Positions 9,841-17,247 of a stretch of DNA of 64,000 nucleotides are shown here, one piece after another; position 1 is the stretch's first letter, and every line of letters starts with the position of its first letter. A model generated the notes under the pieces. The model saw nothing but the letters and a program-made list of their open reading frames with translations. It was not told the DNA's origin and ran no database searches. Both the position numbers and the translations under genes were made by a program. Origin of the DNA: Saprospirales bacterium (GTDB taxonomy: Bacteria > Bacteroidota > Bacteroidia > Chitinophagales > JADIYW01); assembly GCA_016711605.1 (NCBI GenBank), contig JADJSS010000002.1:1-64000 (forward strand), in the 5' to 3' direction.

Positions 9841-10227
9841 TTATGATCTCAAAATAGCGGTTGCTTCAATTTCCACTAATAAATCATCGGAAATTAATTT
9901 TGAAATTTGATACATTCCAGTGGTTGGTTTTATTTCGCCGAAAAATTCGCCGTGTGCTTTTCCAATTTTTTCCCATTGCGTAATGTCTGTACAAAATATG
10001 CGTGTGCGTACTACATCTTGCATGGATGCGCCAAATGTTTCCAGTACTTTTTCAAATTTTTGCAAGATGGTTTTGGTTTGCAAATACACATCATCTTTAC
10101 CAACTACTTCGCCGTTTACAGTTGCTGTAGTTCCAGAAATTTCAATGATATTGCCAATTTTTACGGCGCGTGCATAGCCAACAATTGGTTCCCAAGGCGA
10201 ACCTTCTGTGAATGTTTGTCTTTCCAT
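9841..10227 (-). CDS. RidA (YjgF/YER057c/UK114) family protein
   Basis: 128 residues, the usual length of this family, whose best-known members hydrolyse reactive 2-aminoacrylate-type enamines and imines to keto acids. Visible marks are GNIIEISGTTATVNGEVVG in the first half, TKTILQKFEKVLETFGASM, and VVRTRIFCTDI, which holds the conserved substrate-carboxylate-binding Arg; the ending LVEIEATAIL is also typical. It is a cytoplasmic trimer in known cases. Because the Rid superfamily includes several subgroups with unclear substrates, I stop at family level. It is monocistronic or transcribed with the small lipoprotein gene downstream. Confidence 0.88.
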   Translation of the reverse strand: MERQTFTEGSPWEPIVGYARAVKIGNIIEISGTTATVNGEVVGKDDVYLQTKTILQKFEKVLETFGASMQDVVRTRIFCTDITQWEKIGKAHGEFFGEIKPTTGMYQISKLISDDLLVEIEATAILRS

Positions 10228-10275
10228 TTTATAAAAGTAAAAAAATAATTACAAACTATACTAAACAAAAATTTA

Positions 10276-10427
10276 ACCACTTAAGACACATTAGAAACTT
10301 AAGTTACAATAGAAGAAGATTACAAAAACATAGACGAGTAGAAAGCTTAGTTTGCTGGCGATCTAAATTAATTTTCTTTAAATTTTTCTTAGTTCCGAAA
10401 ATTCGGAACTTAAGTGCCTTAAGTGGT
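10276..10427. repeat. MITE-like element with 14-bp terminal inverted repeats
   Basis: ACCACTTAAGACAC (10276-10289) and GTGCCTTAAGTGGT (10414-10427) form terminal inverted repeats matching at 13 of 14 positions, 152 bp end to end. Just inside the right end lies a hairpin GTTCCGAA-AA-TTCGGAAC (10392-10409). The element fills most of the gap between recX and the RidA-family gene. No coding capacity and no clear target-site duplication. Non-autonomous mobile element is the best guess. Confidence 0.5.
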
Positions 10428-10442
10428 CATTTTTTAGAGAAA

Positions 10443-10943
10443 TTAAAAAGCAATATTTTTCATTGCTTCGTTAATGATTTCATATTCGTATCCTTTTTGC
10501 ATAGCAAATTGTATGAGTTTTTGCTTGCGTTTAAAAGCATCTGTTTCTTTCAATTGTCGATTTTTCTTTTCCAATACATCCTGCAATTTTATTAAATACA
10601 TGCCTTCATCTATTTGCAATAAAGATTGCTGAACGGTTGCATTATCGATTTGCTTGGATTTTAATTCCATGATAATTTTTTTTCGGCCCCATTTTTTGAT
10701 AGCATTTTTACCGCGAGCAAATGAATTAGCAAAACGAGTTTCGTTTAAAAAATTATTTTCTTTAAGGTAATTTATATAGAACTCAAAATCGTTAGCGTCC
10801 GCTTTTAGTTGGTATAATTTCTGATTAATTTCTGAGGTGCATCTTTCTCGATAAGAACAAAACGATTCTAATTTTTGGATGATTTGTTCTTGAGAAAGTT
10901 CGATATGTTCGGTTTGTTTTTTCACAGCAATCAAATGTCCCAA
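10443..10943 (-). CDS. recX: regulatory protein RecX
   Basis: 166 residues, a typical RecX length, all-helical. RecX binds RecA filaments and modulates recombinational repair. The family signature is visible in the middle: FELYINYL-type helix, then NETRFANSFARGKNAIKKWG and RKKIIMELKSKQI, with three tandem three-helix units. The start overlaps the end of the PspC-like gene by 13 bases, indicating translational coupling in a DUF2851-PspC-RecX operon, an order often seen in Bacteroidota. recA itself is not in the window, which is normal for this phylum. Confidence 0.85.
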   Translation of the reverse strand: MGHLIAVKKQTEHIELSQEQIIQKLESFCSYRERCTSEINQKLYQLKADANDFEFYINYLKENNFLNETRFANSFARGKNAIKKWGRKKIIMELKSKQIDNATVQQSLLQIDEGMYLIKLQDVLEKKNRQLKETDAFKRKQKLIQFAMQKGYEYEIINEAMKNIAF

Positions 10944-11179
10944 ACTGGATTGCGTTTGTTGTTAATCATGTAGCGCAAATTAAGCACGAAAGTTAGAATC
11001 AAATAAATAATAATTGGCGAGCCAAATGCAATGAATGAAGTGTAAATAAAAAACAGACGGATTTTTTTTGTTGGCATCGATAATTTTCTTCCTAAATAAG
11101 AACAAACACCGTACACGTTACGTTCTATAATGTCGCGCAAACTTTTAGATTGAAATATTTTAAACGATTTTTCTAACAT
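10931..11179 (-). CDS. PspC domain membrane protein
   Basis: 82 residues matching the short PspC family: a basic N-terminal segment, then NVYGVCSYLGRKLSMPTKK and a hydrophobic stretch (IRLFFIYTSFIAFG, IIIYLILTFVL) that forms the membrane part. PspC proteins in enterobacteria sense envelope stress together with PspB; in Bacteroidota they occur without the Psp operon and their role is open. It lies 37 bases downstream of the DUF2851 gene and overlaps recX by 13 bases. Confidence 0.8.
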   Translation of the reverse strand: MLEKSFKIFQSKSLRDIIERNVYGVCSYLGRKLSMPTKKIRLFFIYTSFIAFGSPIIIYLILTFVLNLRYMINNKRNPVWDI

Positions 11180-11216
11180 AGTTTAAAGGTAGAAACGAAT
11201 TATGAAAAATGCAATT

Positions 11217-12497
11217 TTATGCTACAACTTTATTTATTGTACTGGTTGTTTTTCGCAAAATTTTATTTCCAATGCAGCATTCTAAACATCGCTTTTTTAC
11301 ACAATAATTATCGTACAACTCGAGCATTGCCTGCGAATCGTAACTGGTTTTTAATTGTATTTTTGTGGAAGAAAAATTCTCCGTTTTAACATTGTATTCA
11401 GCGTAATTTTTGTGCAATAAATCAATAGCATGTTCTGCTAAATCTATGTCGTTGTATTGCTTTGCATATCCAAATAAAACAGGTGAAAACACGTTTATTT
11501 GCAGCATTTGCTTAAAATCTTCTCCTAAAGATTTGTTGCGATATTTGCTCAATTTATCTAACACATAATGTGATTTCCAATACTCGGAAACTTCTATTTT
11601 GTTCAATATATTTTCGATGTTTTTTTCTTCTAGAACCATTGAAAATAAAGGCATTTTTTGAATTAACTGTGCGAACAATGCAATTCGAATAGTTGGAAAG
11701 GAGCTTGGACGAATACGCAAAAATTGCCAGTGATATTCCTGCATTTCTTTCAAATTATATTTATGTTTTAGAAACTGAAATTCTTGTTTCAATGCTCTTG
11801 GATAAATTTCTACAAAATCTTTATTTAAAAAACCAGCTACGCCAAACAAAATAGCTTCCAATTGAAAAATATTCTGTTGGTGTTTTAAAAGAATTTTATA
11901 ATCGATGTGGTTCACCAATAATTCAAATGCATAAAAATTAATATGGCTGCCAAAATATTTTCCTATGAGATGATACAATGTCTTTTCCCAATCTTTTCCA
12001 TTTTGTTTTAAATCATCTAGAATTAAGTTTGACTTGCGTTCCAAGCGTTCTGCAATCAATCTTTCTTTCCAACTTTCGATGGTAAAATCATCGATTTCAT
12101 GTAGCATGTTTTTGCAAATTAAATCCTGTTTAGAAATTTGCAAGCGTTCGTATTTATCTAATAAAATAGGCGAAATTCGTCCATTCAGTTCTAGTGTTGG
12201 TAAATTCATTTCATCTTCACCATCATTAAAAAAGACTACATGTAAAATTATATTTTGATATTTTTTATCATCTGTATGGTTGTGCAATTTCCAATCTGAC
12301 GTATGAATATGCAATTCAATATTTCCGAGTAAAACTACATCGTCGATTTTAATTTTTGCTTGTAAAAAATCTGGACCGCCATCTTTATTGTGTTTTCCAA
12401 CTTCCAAAATTTGTAGTTGACTACCGTCGGTTGTGGTTAGTTCTTTGGTGTTGTATAATTTGTGTTGCCAAATAAAATGGAATAGCTGCTCTTTCAT
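11217..12497 (-). CDS. DUF2851 family protein
   Basis: 426 residues, full length for DUF2851, a family found almost only in Bacteroidota and with no known activity. Recognisable features are the opening FHFIWQHKLYNT, the core GGPDFLQAKIKIDD and LLGNIELHIHTSDWKLHNH followed by NIILHVVFFND, and a Cys-rich tail (CVKKRCLECCIG). The N-terminal core resembles nuclease-like folds in spacing of acidic and His residues, but that is only an impression. It is probably the first gene of the operon with the PspC-like gene and recX. Confidence 0.82.
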   Translation of the reverse strand: MKEQLFHFIWQHKLYNTKELTTTDGSQLQILEVGKHNKDGGPDFLQAKIKIDDVVLLGNIELHIHTSDWKLHNHTDDKKYQNIILHVVFFNDGEDEMNLPTLELNGRISPILLDKYERLQISKQDLICKNMLHEIDDFTIESWKERLIAERLERKSNLILDDLKQNGKDWEKTLYHLIGKYFGSHINFYAFELLVNHIDYKILLKHQQNIFQLEAILFGVAGFLNKDFVEIYPRALKQEFQFLKHKYNLKEMQEYHWQFLRIRPSSFPTIRIALFAQLIQKMPLFSMVLEEKNIENILNKIEVSEYWKSHYVLDKLSKYRNKSLGEDFKQMLQINVFSPVLFGYAKQYNDIDLAEHAIDLLHKNYAEYNVKTENFSSTKIQLKTSYDSQAMLELYDNYCVKKRCLECCIGNKILRKTTSTINKVVA

Positions 12498-12592
12498 GAT
12501 TGTATCTTATACTATTGAGATACATGAACCTGTCAAATTCCATAAATTTTTGAAAAAATATTTTTACCATTGGATTTTACTCTTGTTAAAAC

Positions 12593-12627
12593 AAAAAAAA
12601 GCAACTCTCTTAGAGTTGCTTTTTTTA
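12593..12627. terminator. bidirectional rho-independent terminator
   Basis: GCAACTCT (12601-12608), loop CTT, AGAGTTGC (12612-12619), flanked by A8 on the left and T7 on the right. On the minus strand it closes the PorP/OmpA end of the sprB-like locus, 20 bases past the OmpA stop codon. Confidence 0.9.
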
Positions 12628-12647
12628 TTGTTAGTTGTTGCTATTGC

Positions 12648-13544
12648 TTAGAATGGACACACTTTACAAGGATCCACTTGCATATCAAAGCGTTCTAATG
12701 ATTTCAAGTCGCCTATCTTGCCACCAATCACTCTAAACTCTGTTCTTCTGTTTCTTTGGTGTTCGTACTCTGAGCATTGTACGCCATCTACGCAACCATT
12801 TCTTGGTTGTGTTTCACCATAACCTTTTGGTTTCAAACGGCTACGGTTAATACCGCGTTGAATTAACCAATCAACTACTGATTGTGCACGACGTTGAGAT
12901 AAACGTATATTATAATCAAATGGTGCACGAGCATCCGTATGTGAGCCAATTTCAACTATTGTTGTTGAATTTTCTTGTAAGAATCCTAATAATTTATTTA
13001 ACTCACGCTCAGATTCTTCTCTGATATACCATTTGTCAAAATCATAATAGATGTCTTTTAACTCTATAGCTGGTCCGTCTGTATATTCGTCAGGAATTCC
13101 ATCGCCATTTGTATCAACACCACCTGGTATTCTATCTAAAATAATTTCTTCTTCTCTTGGATTTACGCCACATTTTCTATCTATCACACACATGCCGTCA
13201 TCTTTAATAACTGTTTTATTAGCTGGTAAATATCCAGTTGCGTTGGCAACTATAATATAATCGCAATCACAACGTACCACTTCACATATTTTTCCATTTT
13301 CGTCAGTTACTAATGCTTTTGTCCAACCTTCGCACACACTTGAAAGTAATATTTTAGCATTTGCTAAAGGTTTTAAACCACGTTCTTCTGGTGATTTTAC
13401 ATCTTTATTTTCTGGTGATTTATCATCTACCGATTTATCTGCTGGTGATTTATCATCTACTGATTTATCATCTGGTGATTTATCATCTACTGATTTATCT
13501 GCTGGTGATTTATCATCTACCGATTTATCTGCTGGTGATTTCAC
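12648..13544 (-). CDS. OmpA domain segment of PD40/OmpA protein
   Basis: C-terminal part of a TPR-PD40-OmpA protein, separated from its N-terminal part by a frameshift near 13530-13545. It opens with four copies of a ten-residue unit KSPxDKSVDD, then a carboxypeptidase-regulatory-like beta domain (NAKILLSSVCEGWTKA...DYIIVANATGYLPA), a Ca-binding type loop DTNGDGIPDEYTD, and an OmpA C-terminal domain (IYYDFDKWYIREESERELN ... GSHTDARAPFDYNIRLSQRR ... GYGETQPRNGC), the part that binds diaminopimelate in peptidoglycan. The ATG used here is only the first Met in this frame; the natural start is at 15189. The pair PorP/SprF plus OmpA protein is the usual partner set of giant type B cargo proteins. 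Confidence 0.85.
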   Translation of the reverse strand: MKSPADKSVDDKSPADKSVDDKSPDDKSVDDKSPADKSVDDKSPENKDVKSPEERGLKPLANAKILLSSVCEGWTKALVTDENGKICEVVRCDCDYIIVANATGYLPANKTVIKDDGMCVIDRKCGVNPREEEIILDRIPGGVDTNGDGIPDEYTDGPAIELKDIYYDFDKWYIREESERELNKLLGFLQENSTTIVEIGSHTDARAPFDYNIRLSQRRAQSVVDWLIQRGINRSRLKPKGYGETQPRNGCVDGVQCSEYEHQRNRRTEFRVIGGKIGDLKSLERFDMQVDPCKVCPF

Positions 13545-13545
13545 C
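13400..13545 (-). repeat. 30-bp tandem repeat in OmpA linker
   Basis: Four near-identical 30-base units encode KSP(A/D)DKSVDD, with degenerate copies on both sides (KSPENKDV; KSPKSPGE). The frame break between the PD40 and OmpA parts lies at the upstream edge of this array. Confidence 0.85.
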
Positions 13546-15189
13546 TGGTGATTTTGGTGATTTACCTAACACCTGAACACTCATAGCATATACTTTACTT
13601 TTCTCTAGTGGAATTTTTACAAATACCTTTCCGCCTGGTGCTACACCTTTTGTTGTAGCACAAACATCACGATTAGTACTGTATCCTTCTGCACTTGCTA
13701 CGAAACAGTAGTCTGTATTTCTAACCACATTAAACTCAAACTCGCCATCACATTCTGTATTCGTTCTACCTTGTTCTGCACCTGTAAGTTTTGCATTCAT
13801 CACTACATTACTAGTGCATATTGGTTCACCTGTTTTAGCGTCCACAACAATACCTTCTAAATAAATACCATCATCTGTAAATGAATATATATCATCTAAA
13901 CCATGTCCATCCGGACGATCCGATGTAAAGTATCCGTAGCTTCTATCTTTTCCATAAACCATAGCAAAATCATCATAGCTGCTATTGATTGGTGCTCCAA
14001 CATTTCTGATTTTTCCAAATTTTCCTGTTTTTGCATTTTTCTTAACTCTGAAATTATCCAAGCCACCTAGTCCGCCGTGACCATCAGAAGCAAAATATAA
14101 TTCTCCGTCTTTATCTACAAACGGAAACATTTCGCGTCCTTCTGTATTAACATCTGGTCCAAGATTTTTAGGTGTTCCCCAAGTATCGCCTTCTTTTTGC
14201 GAAACATATATATCTGTATAGCCATAACCACCAGGCATATCACTTGCAAAATATAACGTATTGCCATCTGGAGTTAATGCTGGATGTCCAACACTGTATT
14301 CATCATTATTGAATGGAAAATTTTTATCATTTTTCCAATCCAAACCATTCACATCTGATTCATAAATTTTTAGTTTCATGATTTTATCAGAACTTGTTTT
14401 AGTTTTATTATTAAAGAAGTTATTTCTAGTAAATAATACTTTTTTGAAGTCTGATGTAAAAGTAGGTATTGCCTCGTGGAATTTTGTAGCTGCATCACCT
14501 TTCATGCGTTGAGGTTTGCCAAATTTTGTTTTATCACCTTTCACATAGTACATGTCGAAGAATTGGGTACCTGTCCATGTGTGCTCTCTGCTGATTGCTT
14601 TTGCACTATCACGAGAAGATGAAAAGATAATACCTTCGTTGAACAATGCAGTACCAAAATCATAACCACCTGTATTAAAATCTAAATTTTTAACAGTATA
14701 TCGATCTCTGGTTAATAAAAACTGACCATAATCTGCACATGCTTTCATCTCATTTCCTGAGCGTCTGTCTTCAGGAACTGCTTGTTTATAATTTGCATAC
14801 ATTTTGGCAGCATCTTCATACTTACCATTTACCTGCTGCATTTGTGCAAGATATAATTTATATTTAGCATCAACACCACCTTTATCAACTGCTTTGCTGT
14901 ACCAGTATTCTGCTTTATCATATCTTGATGTTAATCTATAGCAATCACCAAGGTGAGCCATTGCTCGTGCGCTATCGTGTTTCTTGATATATGCTTCATA
15001 AAGTGGTATTGCTTCATGATAAGCTAAATCATTATAAAGCTTTTCTGCCTTACTAAAACCACCTATTGCTGCACCTTGTGTGCCGCCGCCTTCGATGTCC
15101 TGAGCATTAACTTGGTTAGCAGATAATAGAATAAACCATGCGGCTACTATTATTTTGCTGATTTTTAAGGATATTTTTTTGGTATTCAT
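13525..15189 (-). CDS. TPR/PD40 segment of OmpA family protein
   Basis: N-terminal 554 residues of the protein whose OmpA part follows at 13544-12648. Signal peptide at about residues 1-29 (ending ANQVNAQ), then TPR-like helices (KAEKLYNDLAYHEAIPLYEA; DKAEYWYSKAVD; about 45-160), then PD40/WD40-like beta-propeller repeats (HPALTPDGNTLYFASDMPGG; GELYFASDGHGGLGGLDNF; YGYFTSDRPDG; about 180-440) and a carboxypeptidase-regulatory-like domain (LEGIVVDAKTGEPI; about 450-545). The frame closes at TAA after GKSPKSPGEITSR. Without the break the protein would be about 846-847 residues, the normal length for this architecture. It sits 55 bases downstream of the PorP/SprF gene. Confidence 0.87.
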   Translation of the reverse strand: MNTKKISLKISKIIVAAWFILLSANQVNAQDIEGGGTQGAAIGGFSKAEKLYNDLAYHEAIPLYEAYIKKHDSARAMAHLGDCYRLTSRYDKAEYWYSKAVDKGGVDAKYKLYLAQMQQVNGKYEDAAKMYANYKQAVPEDRRSGNEMKACADYGQFLLTRDRYTVKNLDFNTGGYDFGTALFNEGIIFSSSRDSAKAISREHTWTGTQFFDMYYVKGDKTKFGKPQRMKGDAATKFHEAIPTFTSDFKKVLFTRNNFFNNKTKTSSDKIMKLKIYESDVNGLDWKNDKNFPFNNDEYSVGHPALTPDGNTLYFASDMPGGYGYTDIYVSQKEGDTWGTPKNLGPDVNTEGREMFPFVDKDGELYFASDGHGGLGGLDNFRVKKNAKTGKFGKIRNVGAPINSSYDDFAMVYGKDRSYGYFTSDRPDGHGLDDIYSFTDDGIYLEGIVVDAKTGEPICTSNVVMNAKLTGAEQGRTNTECDGEFEFNVVRNTDYCFVASAEGYSTNRDVCATTKGVAPGGKVFVKIPLEKSKVYAMSVQVLGKSPKSPGEITSR

Positions 15190-15244
15190 AACTTAGCAGT
15201 ATTCTTTGGTTTTGTTAGGTATTATATGTTCTAAATGGTAGGTG

Positions 15245-16237
15245 TTAAAAATATCGAGGTGTAATAACTCTTTTCTTTTCAAATCCAAAATCATAACCGA
15301 TTATTACTTCATGACTACCTCTGTTATAATTTCCTAGTTTAGTCAATGTATAATCATAAGCATAACCTATCATTAATTGTTTTGTTGGCCAAACTTCTAA
15401 CATTACATCAAAGCTATCTGGATCTAATAATTTCACGTTATTGCTTTTATTTCCGAAAGAAGTGCGGTATTGTCCGCCAATGTTTACTCTATCGTAAATC
15501 AATAAGCTTAAATTAAAATCAAATGTATGTGGTATTCTTTGAACAGCATTGGCAATGTATCTATATTGAATTTGTGGTCTAATTTTTAATACTTTACCTG
15601 CAGGAATTACGCCACCAGCCATTAAAACTACATGTGGTGTTCTTTTCGCTTCTCCAACTGATTTTCTATTATTTAAATCACCTTTGATGAAATTCGGTAC
15701 ACTTGCTCCAAAATAAAAGTTTGGATGATAAACATACAAGCCAGCTCCAACATCTGGCAATACTCTGCTCACATTCTCTACAGTTGGGTCACCAAAATCA
15801 TAGGCACGCTCCTGCAAACCATTCCATTTATACCACATTATACCAGCATTAATACCTAAGCTCAATTTTACTTTTTTACCTAAAGCTACACGGTAGGCAT
15901 AAGTAACATTAAACTGATTCTTATGTTCTTTACCTAATCTATCATTAGTATAAAAGAAACCTAAAGCAAAATGCTCGTTCTTTAATGGACTATGAATTGT
16001 AAAACTCGCAGTCTGTGGAGCACCAACAGTACCTCCATTTTTGTTTCCTGCCCATTGAGTACGATACAACATACGTATACTTAATACCTCTCTTGAACCA
16101 GTATAAGCTGCATTCTGAGGTAGTTTATTATACATAAACTGCGTGTACTGCGGATCTTGCTGTGCATTAACAGTAAGTGTGCACGTTGCTATGATTGCAA
16201 TAGTTGCCAGTAGTTTAGTGCTTAACTTTTTTATCAT
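15245..16237 (-). CDS. PorP/SprF family T9SS outer-membrane protein
   Basis: 330 residues from ATG 16237 (MIKKLSTKLLATIAIIATC, signal peptide ending VNAQ). This start is chosen over an ATG at 16300 because the longer form buries the signal peptide and overlaps a stem-loop. The mature protein begins with the family hallmark QQDPQYTQFMYNKLPQNAAY and has alternating beta-strands ending in IGYDFGFEKKR, a porin-like outer-membrane barrel. In Flavobacterium johnsoniae SprF is needed for surface display of SprB, and type B cargo proteins pair with such a protein encoded just downstream. Here it directly follows the giant type B protein (70 bases), so it is very probably that protein's dedicated partner. 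Confidence 0.92.
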   Translation of the reverse strand: MIKKLSTKLLATIAIIATCTLTVNAQQDPQYTQFMYNKLPQNAAYTGSREVLSIRMLYRTQWAGNKNGGTVGAPQTASFTIHSPLKNEHFALGFFYTNDRLGKEHKNQFNVTYAYRVALGKKVKLSLGINAGIMWYKWNGLQERAYDFGDPTVENVSRVLPDVGAGLYVYHPNFYFGASVPNFIKGDLNNRKSVGEAKRTPHVVLMAGGVIPAGKVLKIRPQIQYRYIANAVQRIPHTFDFNLSLLIYDRVNIGGQYRTSFGNKSNNVKLLDPDSFDVMLEVWPTKQLMIGYAYDYTLTKLGNYNRGSHEVIIGYDFGFEKKRVITPRYF

Positions 16238-16271
16238 CGCTTTTACTTTTATTGTGTTTACTAAAGTGATT

Positions 16272-16295
16272 AGAGGCAGGCAATCACCTGCCTCT
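16272..16295 (-). promoter_or_regulatory. intergenic stem-loop
   Basis: AGAGGCAGG (16272-16280) and CCTGCCTCT (16287-16295) pair perfectly around a 6-base loop between the giant gene's stop codon and the PorP/SprF start. No U-tract follows on the minus strand, so it looks like an attenuator or mRNA-processing/stability hairpin rather than a full terminator. Confidence 0.55.
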
Positions 16296-16306
16296 TTCAC
16301 TGTCTA

Positions 16307-17209
16307 TTATCTATGAATTGTTAAATAATGTGCTTTATTTACCGTCTCACCTTTATCATTAATGTATTTAATTACATAATAGTAAGTGCCATCTGGTAAA
16401 GGTGCTCCTCTGTAAGTTCCATCGAAGAAGTTACCGTTTTGACCGTAATCTTCATTTCTGTACACCTCAATTCCCCATCTGTTGAATACACAGAATGAAA
16501 TTGGTGATTGAGATGGACAAGGTACTACGAATACATCATTTTTGCCATCGCCGTTTGGTGTAATTACTGTAGGTAATTCACAGTCGTCTCTCGTAATGGT
16601 AATATAAACAATTGCTGTATCGTTTCCTTCTGGATCACAGATGATATACACAAAGCTATCTATTCCAGAGTAACCAGTATTAGGTGTATATGTAATTGTA
16701 CCGTCAGAATTTTGAGTAGCTGTACCGTTACTTCCATTGGTTACTATTGCATTTGGACATAATACTAATGAATCTTCATCCGTTTGTATGTCGTTGTTCA
16801 ACACAGATATAATAACTGGTGTATTAATTAATGTAACAGTATCGTTTCTTATAGCTACAGGTGGTAAGCCAACTACCGTGATAATCACCGTAGTTTCTTT
16901 ACAAACCTCAGTTACAGTATTACATACTTTAATACATATTGTATCTGTACCTTTTGTAGATCCTGCTGAAAACACTAAGCATTTCGTAGTTGGATTAATT
17001 GTCCAAGATCCATGATTAGTTGTTTCCGATGTCATTCCGTCACAGTTAGTTACTACTATGTTAGCAGTATCTGCTGGTACAAATTCACATATCTTAATGC
17101 TATCTCTTACTGGTAAGGTATCGTATATCGTATCTTTTACTGTTCTAGTAATGTTAGAAACGATTACTTTAGTAGTATCACAGATTCCTGCTGCGTTACA
17201 AACTACCAC
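16307..17209 (-). CDS. giant adhesin, C-terminal segment, T9SS type B
   Basis: 300 residues that end the giant protein. Residues 1-120 finish the RDTN-type repeat region (CDTTKVIVSN, KDTIYDTLPVRDS). A cadherin-like/Ig-like domain follows (VISVLNNDIQTDEDSL ... GTITYTPNTGYSGIDSFVY, about 120-205). The last 95 residues are the gliding-motility-associated CHU_C domain: LPTVITPNGDGKNDVF, FCVFNRWGIEVYRNEDYG, FDGTYRGAPLPDGTYYYVI. This domain directs export by the T9SS together with a PorP/SprF partner, which follows 70 bases downstream. The first Met is not a natural start; the frame continues upstream and joins the preceding segment at a two-base insertion near 17270. Confidence 0.9.
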   Translation of the reverse strand: MVVCNAAGICDTTKVIVSNITRTVKDTIYDTLPVRDSIKICEFVPADTANIVVTNCDGMTSETTNHGSWTINPTTKCLVFSAGSTKGTDTICIKVCNTVTEVCKETTVIITVVGLPPVAIRNDTVTLINTPVIISVLNNDIQTDEDSLVLCPNAIVTNGSNGTATQNSDGTITYTPNTGYSGIDSFVYIICDPEGNDTAIVYITITRDDCELPTVITPNGDGKNDVFVVPCPSQSPISFCVFNRWGIEVYRNEDYGQNGNFFDGTYRGAPLPDGTYYYVIKYINDKGETVNKAHYLTIHR

Positions 17210-17247
17210 ACATAAGGTATCTAAATTAAAGCCAACTGTATTGCTTC

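Noticed and set aside
16238..16300. Upstream start for the PorP/SprF protein at 16300
   Set aside because: Would place 21 residues before a clear signal peptide and translate through the intergenic hairpin; ATG 16237 is better.
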